Positions 1-6,732 of a stretch of DNA of 10,625 bases are shown here, piece by piece. The position numbers and the translations under genes were made by a program. The notes beneath the pieces are model-generated. The model worked only from the letters and a program-made list of their open reading frames with translations, had not been told where the DNA came from and did not search any database. This DNA is from an uncultured Mucispirillum sp. (GTDB lineage Bacteria > Chrysiogenota > Deferribacteres > Deferribacterales > Mucispirillaceae): the NCBI GenBank assembly GCA_945947845.1, contig CAMEZN010000024.1, positions 1 to 10,625 on the forward strand. The letters are read 5' to 3'. Numbering within the stretch: the first letter of the stretch is position 1; each line of letters starts with the position of its first letter.

Positions 1-507
1 AATCCCCAACGTGCCATCATCCGTTCTAATGATAACCTCATCACATATGTTATTGAGAAAATCATACATTAATATATCATTGTTACTTCTGCCGCCATAA
101 TAAAGAGTAACTTTTGTTCCCATATCTTTTAATTTTTTAGCAGCATTAATCATTGGAGCAAGCCCTATACCACCAGCAATTAATGCAACATTTGCATCTT
201 TTTCAAACCTAAAAAAGTTACCAATAGGACCAGTTACTAAAAAATTATTACCCGGAAGTGCTTCTGATAATACTTTTGTTCCTCTTCCTGTTATCATATA
301 AAGACATGTAAAAGTTTCACTTGAAGTAATATCGCATATCGCAAACGGTCTTTTTAAAAGAGTATCTGTAAGATAAACATTATCACTGTGTGGAGAAATC
401 ATAAAAAAACGGCCAGCATTTTTTTCTTTTGCTATTTCTGGGCATTTAAGTTCTAAATATCCAAACTTATCGCTTAAGATTGTGTTTTTAACAACTGTTG
501 CTTTCAT
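1..507 (-). CDS. pyrK: Dihydroorotate dehydrogenase electron-transfer subunit, 5' part (cut by window edge)
   Basis: Not closed inside the window: the first 169 codons run from ATG at 507 to base 1. PyrK is the FAD/[2Fe-2S] subunit that passes electrons from dihydroorotate dehydrogenase (PyrD type 1B) to NAD+ in pyrimidine synthesis, in the cytoplasm. Seen in the translation: FAD-binding motif RPFAICD at residues 53-59, GRGT at 74-77, GPIGN at 93-97, and the nucleotide-binding AGGIGLAP at 111-118, followed by RTDDGTLG near the cut. These are in the order expected of the ferredoxin-reductase fold. The cysteine cluster for the iron-sulfur centre would lie beyond base 1 and cannot be checked. 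An AAAGG Shine-Dalgarno sits 7 nt before the ATG. It lies 63 nt downstream of recG. A related reductase subunit such as SudB/NfnA is possible, but RPF-x-I favours PyrK. Confidence 0.85.
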   Translation of the reverse strand, partial: MKATVVKNTILSDKFGYLELKCPEIAKEKNAGRFFMISPHSDNVYLTDTLLKRPFAICDITSSETFTCLYMITGRGTKVLSEALPGNNFLVTGPIGNFFRFEKDANVALIAGGIGLAPMINAAKKLKDMGTKVTLYYGGRSNNDILMYDFLNNICDEVIIRTDDGTLGI

Positions 508-570
508 AATCTAACCTTTAATATAAATTTTCTTTATAATACTATAAATTTATTTATATTGCTACAAAAA
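508..570. other. Intergenic gap recG-pyrK with AT palindrome
   Basis: This 63-nt spacer is almost pure A+T. It contains a near-perfect inverted repeat at 543-558 (7-bp arms TATAAAT/ATTTATA around a 2-nt centre). On the minus strand, a TTGTAG is followed 17 nt later by TAGTAT, a weak sigma70-like pair that overlaps this palindrome. No GC-rich hairpin with a U-tract is present, so I see no terminator for recG. In sequence this AT-rich such matches arise easily by chance; a pyrK promoter or operator here is only a possibility. Confidence 0.3.
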
Positions 571-2304
571 TTATCCGATTCCAAAATATGATGTAGAATC
601 TTTATACATTTCTTTTAATCTATTATAAATTATATAATTTTTTTTCATAGATAAATCAGAATCTTCTTCAAGTATTTCTGCTACATCATTTTTTACCTGC
701 TGTATTATTTTCACATCTTTTATAATATCTGCAAAATATAAATCAGGCATACCAGACTGTTTTGTTCCAAAAAAATCACCCTGACCTCTAAGTTCTAAAT
801 CTGCTTCTGCTAATTTAAATCCATCTTGATATTCAAGCATAGCCTTTATCCGTTTTTCTCCATACTCACTGATTTTATCAGAAGCAATTAATAAACAATA
901 TGACTGCATATCATTCCTGCCTACTCTGCCGCGAAGCTGATGAAGTTGAGAAAGACCAAACCTTTCTGCATTTTCAATTAAAATAACAGTTGCTTGTGGC
1001 ACATCAACCCCTACTTCTATAACAGTAGTAGATACTAATATATCCATATCTCCATATTTAAAGTCATGTAATAACTGCCTTTTTTCATCAGGTTTCATTT
1101 TTCCGTGTAAAAGACCAACATTTTTACTGCTGAAATATTTTTTTACTTCTTCATAACTTTGTGTAGCTGCTTTTAATTCCAGTTTATCGCTTTCGTCTAT
1201 AAGTGGGTATATAAAATATGCTTTTTTATTATCATTAAGGATTTCTTCTACAAAATCAAAAGCTTTGTTCAGTTGTGATGATTTATATGCTTTTGTTATA
1301 CATGGAATTCTGCCCGGCGGCATTTCATCAATAACACTTACATCTAAATCACCATATAATGTCATTGCAAGTGTTCTTGGTATTGGGGTTGCTGTCATTA
1401 ATAATATATCTGGATTATATCCTTTATCTATTAATATCTTACGTTGATGCACTCCAAAACGGTGCTGTTCATCTGCAATTATAAAACCAAGTTTTTTGAA
1501 TTCTACATCTTCTTCTATTAGAGCATGAGTTCCTATTATTATATCAATTTCACCAGCTAATAATCTTTCTTTTATTATGTCTTTATTTTTTTTAGTAACA
1601 GAACCAGTTAATAAACATACACTTATATTTAATTTGCTGAAAAACTTTTCTGCATTGTTATAATGCTGCTCTGCAAGCACTTCTGTTGGTGCAAGTATAA
1701 CTGCCTGATAACCATTATGGACAGCAACTGATGCTGAAATAAATGCAATAATAGTCTTTCCACTTCCAACATCACCTTGAATAAGCCTGTTCATCTGTTT
1801 ATTTCTGACCATATCATTAAATATATCAATAAGAACTTTTTTCTGACCTTTTGTAAGTTTAAAAGGCATTACTTCATTTATTTTTTCAAGATATTCTTTA
1901 TCTATACTATATTTAATACCAATACCATTTGTATATGTTTTACGTTTCAGCTGCATTACAAGTTGTAAATAAAAAAGCTCTTCATATATAAATCTAACAT
2001 AAGCTGGGTGTTTTCTGCTAATAATAGCTTCAACATTTTCTTTTGTTTCTGGGAAATGGATTGTTTTCACTGCATCTTTTATATCAGGAAAATTATATTT
2101 ATCTAAAATATATTCTGGCAAAGTTTCGCTAATATAATTTAAACCTTTTTCTAAGGCAGTTTTTACTGATTTTCTATATACTGCAATGCTTAAACCTGCT
2201 GGAACAGTATATATAGAACGAATATGACCTATATCTTCCTTATTGATTATTTCAGGGTGAAACACAGCGGGCATATTTTCGTATTTTGTGATTGTGCCAT
2301 ACAT
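571..2304 (-). CDS. recG: RecG helicase, C-terminal 577 residues (motor domains intact)
   Basis: The readable downstream piece of the broken recG locus. Seen in order: end of the wedge domain (residues 1-20, HPEI); Q-motif region FKLTKGQKK near 148-156; Walker A GDVGSGKT at 177-184; APTEVLAEQ at 205-213; DEQHRFGV box at 278-285; TATPIPRT at 304-311; STTVIEVGVDVPQA at 425-438; QLRGRVGR arginine-finger motif at 456-463; and the RecG-specific TRG motif (DGF-x-LAEADL-x-LRGQGDFFG-x-x-QSG) at 494-518. Nothing in the motor looks damaged. The first ATG after the stop (2304) has no recognisable Shine-Dalgarno, so efficient independent translation is doubtful. If produced alone, the protein would lack most of the fork-binding wedge. 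Confidence 0.8.
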   Translation of the reverse strand: MYGTITKYENMPAVFHPEIINKEDIGHIRSIYTVPAGLSIAVYRKSVKTALEKGLNYISETLPEYILDKYNFPDIKDAVKTIHFPETKENVEAIISRKHPAYVRFIYEELFYLQLVMQLKRKTYTNGIGIKYSIDKEYLEKINEVMPFKLTKGQKKVLIDIFNDMVRNKQMNRLIQGDVGSGKTIIAFISASVAVHNGYQAVILAPTEVLAEQHYNNAEKFFSKLNISVCLLTGSVTKKNKDIIKERLLAGEIDIIIGTHALIEEDVEFKKLGFIIADEQHRFGVHQRKILIDKGYNPDILLMTATPIPRTLAMTLYGDLDVSVIDEMPPGRIPCITKAYKSSQLNKAFDFVEEILNDNKKAYFIYPLIDESDKLELKAATQSYEEVKKYFSSKNVGLLHGKMKPDEKRQLLHDFKYGDMDILVSTTVIEVGVDVPQATVILIENAERFGLSQLHQLRGRVGRNDMQSYCLLIASDKISEYGEKRIKAMLEYQDGFKLAEADLELRGQGDFFGTKQSGMPDLYFADIIKDVKIIQQVKNDVAEILEEDSDLSMKKNYIIYNRLKEMYKDSTSYFGIG

Positions 2305-2421
2305 ATAATATAAAGAACCAGTATGTAACAGTGATGATGGATAATTTGCATTAAAATTTACCCATAAACATGAAAAATAACCATTATTTCCTTTAAATAC
2401 AGCTTTAAAGAGAGACTTACC

Positions 2422-2691
2422 TTAATGTGTCCTAATAATTTTACTGCCTTCATATTTTCCTGCAAGAATTGTTTTTTCATCATGAATCTCTGGAATCAGC
2501 ACTTCATATCTGTAAGGAAAAGAAAATATTACATCTTTTATTGTAAAAATTTTAAGACGATTAAACCCAGCCTGAGTTTTCTCTCCAATACCCGGTAAAT
2601 CTATAATAGGTTTATTGATAAAAGAAAAAGCTGCCTGTGGATTGTTATTTTCAGGCAACTTATTATCTTTACTATTCAAATAAATATCCAA
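2422..2691 (-). CDS. recG: RecG N-terminal fragment (89 aa) ending at premature TAA
   Basis: The upstream piece of the broken recG locus. Residues 27-66 (INKPIIDLPGIGEKT, then FTIKDVIFSFPYRYE) match the conserved RecG opening, where a helix-hairpin-helix-like LxGIGxKT precedes the DLLxxxPxRYE segment. It stops after RTH, in the first strands of the OB-fold wedge. The open frame begins at TTG 2691-2689; the upstream in-frame stop is TAG at 2707-2709, and no ATG or GTG lies before the conserved core. A second TTG at 2679-2677 has a weak GGA 7 nt ahead. Neither has the AAGG-type ribosome site seen for the neighbours. It lies 10 nt downstream of the cheW stop. On its own the fragment is unlikely to function. 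Confidence 0.65.
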   Translation of the reverse strand: MDIYLNSKDNKLPENNNPQAAFSFINKPIIDLPGIGEKTQAGFNRLKIFTIKDVIFSFPYRYEVLIPEIHDEKTILAGKYEGSKIIRTH

Positions 2692-2701
2692 AAAATATAT
2701 A

Positions 2702-3154
2702 TTATGCTAGGCTGTCTAATGCCATTTGTTCTTGAATAGAGAAAACTTTAAAAATATCAAGAATAATAACCATACATTTAGATGTTCTAGCAACACCACT
2801 GATATAGTTATCAATTGTTGGTGAAGTGCCCGGAGCCTTATCTATTGCATCAACTTCTATTCTAATAACTTCTTCTACTTTATCAACTATTAAGCCAATC
2901 CGTCTGTTTTGAATACATACAACAACAATACGAGTAGATTCATTATTTTCACTAACTTTTACATTTAATTTTTTTCGTAAATCAACTATTGGAATTACTC
3001 TGCCACGCATATTGATAATGCCTTCAACAAATATTGGAGCCCGTGGAACAGGTGTAATTTCAACCATACGAATAATTTCTTCAACAGCCATTATGTCTAT
3101 ACCATAGTGCTCTTGTGCAAGCATAAAACCTACGAACTGTCTTAACTCTGCCAT
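2702..3154 (-). CDS. cheW: Chemotaxis coupling protein CheW
   Basis: CheW is the cytoplasmic SH3-like adaptor that couples chemoreceptors (MCPs) to the histidine kinase CheA. The 150-residue product is the normal length for a single-domain CheW. Seen: the opening strand QFVGFMLAQEHYGIDI, the conserved EEIIRMVEITPVPRAP segment near residues 25-40, the signature GIINMRGRVIPIVDLRKKL at 45-63, then IGLIVDKVEEVIRI at 91-104 and the closing MVIILDIFKVF at 128-138. The start is ATG 3154 with an AGAGGA Shine-Dalgarno 4 nt before it. No cheA, receptor or flagellar gene is in the window, so this copy sits apart from any chemotaxis cluster here. It is preceded by the largest gap between intact genes (76 nt), which could hold its own promoter. 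Confidence 0.95.
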   Translation of the reverse strand: MAELRQFVGFMLAQEHYGIDIMAVEEIIRMVEITPVPRAPIFVEGIINMRGRVIPIVDLRKKLNVKVSENNESTRIVVVCIQNRRIGLIVDKVEEVIRIEVDAIDKAPGTSPTIDNYISGVARTSKCMVIILDIFKVFSIQEQMALDSLA

Positions 3155-3230
3155 ATAATCCTCTTTTTAGTAATTGATATTTTACTCTATAATATATTTT
3201 TAAATATTTCAATAGTATTTATAATATGAT
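3155..3230. promoter_or_regulatory. cheW upstream spacer with weak sigma70-like promoter candidate
   Basis: This 76-nt AT-rich gap separates the lipid kinase from cheW. On the minus strand TTGAAA (3207-3212) is followed after 15 nt by TATAGA (3186-3191), placing a transcription start near 3178 and a leader of roughly 25 nt before the cheW ATG. The 15-nt spacing is shorter than the optimal 17. AT-rich sequence yields such pairs by chance, so this is only a candidate. I see no hairpin terminator for the lipid kinase. Confidence 0.25.
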
Positions 3231-4094
3231 TTACAACTTTTTTGAAGGAACAATAAAATTAATTGCATTTTCTTTTATCATTATATATGTAGAATTATTT
3301 TGCAATTCTGTATATTCTCCATCAAGCTGGCAAAAAGAAGCACCATTTAATTTAATATTTTCAGCACAAATATGTGTGCCGTTAAAACCAAACCAAAAAA
3401 ATAAAGGTGCAAATGCTTTAAAAAGCGATAATCTGCCGTTTTTTTCTACCAAAAAACAATTAATTTTTCCTTCCTGAATTTGCCCTAACTTATATGTTCC
3501 TGCATATGAAGCGGAAATAGCAAATACTCCATGATAAAACCCATATCTTTTACCATTTACATAAACATACATTCTGCTATATTTATCTGAAAAAAAAGCA
3601 GGAATACCTTGCAATATATGAACAAGAGTTTTTAAAAGTTTAAACCGGACACCTTTATATTCTACTTTTTTAACAACATGAGCATCAAAACCAAAACCAG
3701 CCATAAGAAGAAAAATTTTATTATCAATATAACCAACAGGTATTTTTTTTATATTATTTAAATCTATTTTTTTTGCTGCAATTATAGGATTTACTGATAT
3801 TCCATATTCTTTACAAAAAACATTTTTAGTTCCAAATGGCAGAACATAAAAAAGCTTATCCGTATCGACTACCCCTTTTGCAACTTCATTAACAAGCCCA
3901 TCTCCGCCAGCAGCAATTATCACCTGTGATAAACTATGTTTTGCTATATATTCTCCATGACCTCTATATTCTGTTAAAGCTAGTTCAACTTTATCTGCTT
4001 TTTCTTTTAAAATATCCATTATTTTATGCAGTAATGGCTTAATAATTTTATACTTCCCACTAGCAGGGTTTGCTATAATTAATATATCAGCCAT
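3231..4094 (-). CDS. Diacylglycerol/lipid kinase family protein (DAGK catalytic domain)
   Basis: A soluble, membrane-associated lipid kinase that likely phosphorylates diacylglycerol or a related lipid with ATP; the exact substrate cannot be read from sequence. The 287-residue product has the DAGKc/YegS-BmrU architecture: opening strand with NPASGK at residues 9-14, the nucleotide-binding AAGGDGLVNEVAKG with GGDG at 63-66, LPFGTKNVF at 85-93 (family PxGTxNxFA), GFGFDAHV at 133-140, and the late CQLDGE at 255-260, whose Asp-Gly-Glu is characteristic. I chose ATG 4094 over the in-frame GTG at 4103 because the AAAGG ribosome site (4103-4107) overlaps that GTG and sits 8 nt before the ATG. It starts 20 nt after the mqnD stop. 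Its nearness to mlaEFD is suggestive of membrane-lipid turnover, but that link is inference. Confidence 0.88.
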   Translation of the reverse strand: MADILIIANPASGKYKIIKPLLHKIMDILKEKADKVELALTEYRGHGEYIAKHSLSQVIIAAGGDGLVNEVAKGVVDTDKLFYVLPFGTKNVFCKEYGISVNPIIAAKKIDLNNIKKIPVGYIDNKIFLLMAGFGFDAHVVKKVEYKGVRFKLLKTLVHILQGIPAFFSDKYSRMYVYVNGKRYGFYHGVFAISASYAGTYKLGQIQEGKINCFLVEKNGRLSLFKAFAPLFFWFGFNGTHICAENIKLNGASFCQLDGEYTELQNNSTYIMIKENAINFIVPSKKL

Positions 4095-4102
4095 TTTATA
4101 CA

Positions 4103-4107
4103 CCTTT
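4103..4107 (-). promoter_or_regulatory. Shine-Dalgarno that fixes the lipid kinase start
   Basis: AAAGG reads on the minus strand 8 nt before ATG 4094. It overlaps the alternative in-frame GTG (4101-4103), which rules that codon out as the main start and shortens the protein by three residues. Confidence 0.7.
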
Positions 4108-4114
4108 AATATAA

Positions 4115-4909
4115 CTATACAAATACACTGCTGTCTGCTCCAATTAATTTAGATACAGCATTTATTGCTGGAGACAAATCTTTTGAATAATCATTTACAT
4201 ATAATTTTATATGAGAACCCATTACATCATTATCCATATCCTGTGCATACTGCTTACAAAAAGATAATGCTTCATCTTTATGATTGTATGCATATTCTAT
4301 ACTTCTTTTTATTGTATCATTTATCATATCAGCTAAATGAATATATTTTTTATGAAGTGCAATAAAACCTAATGGTATAGGAAGATTATACTGCTCTTCC
4401 CATTCTACTCCTAAATCTGTTACTTTTATAAGATTATATTTGTTATAAGTAAATCTGCCTTCATGAATTACAAGACCGCCATCTACCTCTCCATTTTTTA
4501 AAGCAGGCATAATTTTATCAAACCGTATAACTTTTATATTTTCTGCACATTCTGGATAAAATCTTTTTAATACCATGAAAGCAGTAGTATTTTCACCCGG
4601 AACTGCCATAATTTTATGTTTTAATTCTTCCATAGTTGTATAATTTTTTGATAATACTAATGGACCGCAGCCAAAACCAAGAGCACCACCACTTTTTAAT
4701 ATTTTATAGTTTTCTTGGATTAGTGGAAATACTCCAAACGAAACTTTAACAATATCTTGTTGTTCTTTTAATGCCATATTATTGCATAATTGAATATCTT
4801 CCATAGATAATTCAATATCAAATGGAACATCTATATCTTTACGAATTAGTGCACCAAAAATAAAAGTATCATTTGGACATGTTGATATAGCGAGCCTTAA
4901 TTTATCCAT
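4115..4909 (-). CDS. mqnD: 1,4-dihydroxy-6-naphthoate synthase (menaquinone, futalosine pathway)
   Basis: MqnD converts cyclic dehypoxanthine futalosine to 1,4-dihydroxy-6-naphthoate, a late step of the futalosine route to menaquinone, in the cytoplasm. The 264-residue product has the periplasmic-binding-protein-like fold of the MqnA/MqnD family. Family hallmarks seen: AISTCPNDTFIF at residues 7-18, DIVKVSFG at 52-59, SGGALGFGCGP at 73-83, VPGENTTAF at 103-111, VDGGLVIHEGRFTY at 142-155 (His149 matches the His proposed as catalytic base), and NLPIPLGFI further on. The CPNDTF and IHEGRFTY motifs favour MqnD over MqnA. ATG 4909 is preferred to the in-frame GTG 4918 because the AAAGG site overlaps that GTG. 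It starts 14 nt after the mlaD stop. No other mqn gene is in the window. Confidence 0.92.
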   Translation of the reverse strand: MDKLRLAISTCPNDTFIFGALIRKDIDVPFDIELSMEDIQLCNNMALKEQQDIVKVSFGVFPLIQENYKILKSGGALGFGCGPLVLSKNYTTMEELKHKIMAVPGENTTAFMVLKRFYPECAENIKVIRFDKIMPALKNGEVDGGLVIHEGRFTYNKYNLIKVTDLGVEWEEQYNLPIPLGFIALHKKYIHLADMINDTIKRSIEYAYNHKDEALSFCKQYAQDMDNDVMGSHIKLYVNDYSKDLSPAINAVSKLIGADSSVFV

Positions 4910-4917
4910 AAAATTCA

Positions 4918-4922
4918 CCTTT
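4918..4922 (-). promoter_or_regulatory. Shine-Dalgarno that fixes the mqnD start
   Basis: AAAGG on the minus strand lies 8 nt before ATG 4909 and overlaps the alternative in-frame GTG at 4916-4918. It has the same layout as the site in front of the lipid kinase, so the internal ATG is the better start for both. Confidence 0.7.
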
Positions 4923-4923
4923 T

Positions 4924-6702
4924 TTAATATACTAAGCTGTCAAAAAAATCATCATTTTCTTTTATTTTCTTTTTGTCCTGTTTTTTATTCTCTTTTTTAT
5001 TACTATCTTTCTGCTGTATAGTATTTATTTGTTGTTCTGGTTCAGCTGTTTTTTGTTCATTATTTTCTATAACATTATCATTTGTTATAGTATTGTTTTC
5101 TTTTACATCATTATTTTCTTTTACCTGATTTGATTTAGTTTTTTTATACTCTTGATATACTGGCTCATTTTCAGGTTCTTTTAAAGCCTGCTGTTGTTCT
5201 TTTTTAGCTTTTTTTTCTTTTTCAATATTATTTGCTAATTTACCAAGTTCTGACGGCTTAAACCTTATACCAGCCCCTACCATATACATTCTGTTTGTAT
5301 AGCCTATAATATCTTCAACACCAGCCTGTATAAACATACCTTTGTAAAAATGCCATCTAATTAAAGCTCTTGTATATACATCTAAACTGTTTGCATAAAC
5401 ATTAAAATCATATGCTTCTAATGAAATAGCTAAATCTTTATTTTTTAAAGGATAAATATCTGCTGCTAAACCTAAGGTATTATCAAATATACCAAATCTT
5501 AAACCAAAAATATTATAAAAAATATGGCTGTATTGTAGTGATATTGCCAATTCTGAATTTTTTATTTTATTACCATAAATATCATATTCTGGACTGTTTG
5601 GATTAATAATTGGTATATTTGATACTCCTATTAAGTAGAAATTTTTAGGGTCAGTATAAAATGAAGCCTGAGCATAGCCTCTGCCAGTATTAACAGTTTT
5701 TGCATCAAATAAATAATCTGCCCCTATTGTTGTATAAAGACTCATTCTATCTTCTTGATTTTCTGTTTCATCACCAAAAAAAGAAGAAACACCACTTACT
5801 ACTTTTTTGATATCATTTTTTGTCTGGTTATCGTTAATAAGCATACCCAGAGTGCCATTACCTTGATTTATATCATTTGTAATTTTTTCTATTTCGTCCA
5901 TTGTAGAATTGACTTTATCAGTGATTTCTTTTAAGTTCTTTAAACTGCCATCTATATTATCATGATTATTTATAATCAGTTTATCAACAGATGCAGTAAA
6001 ATCTTTCAATGTTTGGCTTATTTCTGTAATATTATTTATAGAAGTATTTAGATTTTTTTCATTTTTTTCTATAAGTGTTTCAATCATATCTGTCATATTT
6101 TTAGCATTTGTAATAACATCTTGAATATTCTGCTCATTAGATGAAACAATATTTTTAACACTATCTGTTATATCTTTTAAGTTTGCTATACTATTCTGCA
6201 AAGCATCTTTTGATTTATCTGTTGTTACAACTTCATTAAAAGTTTTTAAAAGAACAGTCATTTCTGCTGCTACATCATTAAGTTTTGCCATAACTGCATC
6301 TAAGTTTGCAGTTGACTGCCTGCCATCATATTCATAATTATTTTGTAATGGTACTTGTGATTTTAAATTAGGGTCTATTTCTAATTCTACAAACTTTTGT
6401 CCTACAAAACCAGACTGTTTTACATTAAAACGAACATTATCTGGAATTTCAAATTCATGATAAATATTAACACGAGTTAATATTTGATTATCTTTCATCA
6501 TAACATCTTTAACTTCACCTACTTTTAAACCCTTATACATAATAGGTGTGCCGCTTTGTATACCTGTTGCATCATTTAAGCGGAAATATACTGTTTTTCC
6601 ATCTTTTGAATTTAATTCTAAATTACCAAAAACCGCAGCAGTTATTGCTACCATAAAAAAACCAATTATAACAAAAATACCAACTTTCGTTTCTACATTC
6701 AT
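4924..6702 (-). CDS. mlaD: MCE-family lipid-binding protein MlaD, long form with C-terminal barrel-like domain
   Basis: MlaD is the membrane-anchored substrate-binding subunit of the Mla phospholipid ABC transporter; E. coli MlaD is about 183 residues, this one is 592. Domains in order: N-terminal membrane anchor (residues ~7-26); MCE domain (~36-112) with the typical GTPIMYKGLKVGEV at 51-64 and GFVGQKFVELE at 98-108; a long Asn/Lys/Glu-rich coiled coil (~130-280); the MCE-family motif GNGTLGMLIND at 281-291; a beta-rich region (~320-482) of alternating polar/hydrophobic strands such as LGLAADIYPL and LAISLEAYDF, ending MVGAGIRF; and a charged low-complexity tail (~490-592). I infer that MlaD reaches from inner to outer membrane by itself. 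Start ATG 6702 follows a GGAAGAG purine run. It is 30 nt downstream of mlaF. Confidence 0.88.
   Translation of the reverse strand: MNVETKVGIFVIIGFFMVAITAAVFGNLELNSKDGKTVYFRLNDATGIQSGTPIMYKGLKVGEVKDVMMKDNQILTRVNIYHEFEIPDNVRFNVKQSGFVGQKFVELEIDPNLKSQVPLQNNYEYDGRQSTANLDAVMAKLNDVAAEMTVLLKTFNEVVTTDKSKDALQNSIANLKDITDSVKNIVSSNEQNIQDVITNAKNMTDMIETLIEKNEKNLNTSINNITEISQTLKDFTASVDKLIINNHDNIDGSLKNLKEITDKVNSTMDEIEKITNDINQGNGTLGMLINDNQTKNDIKKVVSGVSSFFGDETENQEDRMSLYTTIGADYLFDAKTVNTGRGYAQASFYTDPKNFYLIGVSNIPIINPNSPEYDIYGNKIKNSELAISLQYSHIFYNIFGLRFGIFDNTLGLAADIYPLKNKDLAISLEAYDFNVYANSLDVYTRALIRWHFYKGMFIQAGVEDIIGYTNRMYMVGAGIRFKPSELGKLANNIEKEKKAKKEQQQALKEPENEPVYQEYKKTKSNQVKENNDVKENNTITNDNVIENNEQKTAEPEQQINTIQQKDSNKKENKKQDKKKIKENDDFFDSLVY
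5094..5129 (-). repeat. Two-copy 18-bp tandem repeat in the MlaD tail
   Basis: Two imperfect 18-bp units encode the repeated peptide VKENND/VKENN inside the disordered C-terminal tail of MlaD (residues ~527-537). The period is a multiple of three, so copy-number changes would keep the frame. It is short and may simply reflect low-complexity coding. Confidence 0.5.
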
Positions 6703-6732
6703 TTAAGTATCTCTTCCTGTATATAAAAAATA

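Larger units (their letters stand above)
571..2691 (-). pseudogene. recG: ATP-dependent DNA helicase RecG, whole locus interrupted by in-frame TAA
   Basis: RecG is a cytoplasmic superfamily 2 DNA translocase that binds stalled replication forks and Holliday junctions through an N-terminal wedge domain and remodels them. The locus would encode 706 codons, close to the usual ~690-700, but codon 90 is TAA (2422-2424). The frame does not change: the 39 codons after the stop (2305-2421) continue wedge-domain sequence, including LWVNFNANY and GSLYYMYGTI, which line up with the RecG strand carrying xFFNFxAxY and the following GxxxxxYG. After that come all helicase motifs. So a single nonsense codon, not a frameshift, separates the parts. 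No ATG, GTG or TTG lies between the stop and ATG 2304, so restart could only drop most of the wedge. It could be a real null mutation, a base-call error, or readthrough. The two readable pieces are listed separately. Confidence 0.7.

Noticed and set aside
1265..1968. Two plus-strand open frames inside recG
   Set aside because: They lie antisense to strongly conserved helicase motifs, have no ribosome site and show no recognisable protein features.
2305..2421. A frameshift as the cause of the recG split
   Set aside because: Both pieces share the same minus-strand frame and RecG-like residues continue immediately after the TAA. Only a codon substitution is needed.
3155..3230. Rho-independent terminator between the lipid kinase and cheW
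   Set aside because: The gap has no GC-paired stem followed by a T-run on the minus strand, only scattered AT tracts.
4101..4103. GTG start for the lipid kinase (and likewise GTG 4916-4918 for mqnD)
   Set aside because: In both cases the GTG overlaps the AAAGG ribosome site that is correctly spaced for the ATG 9 nt downstream.
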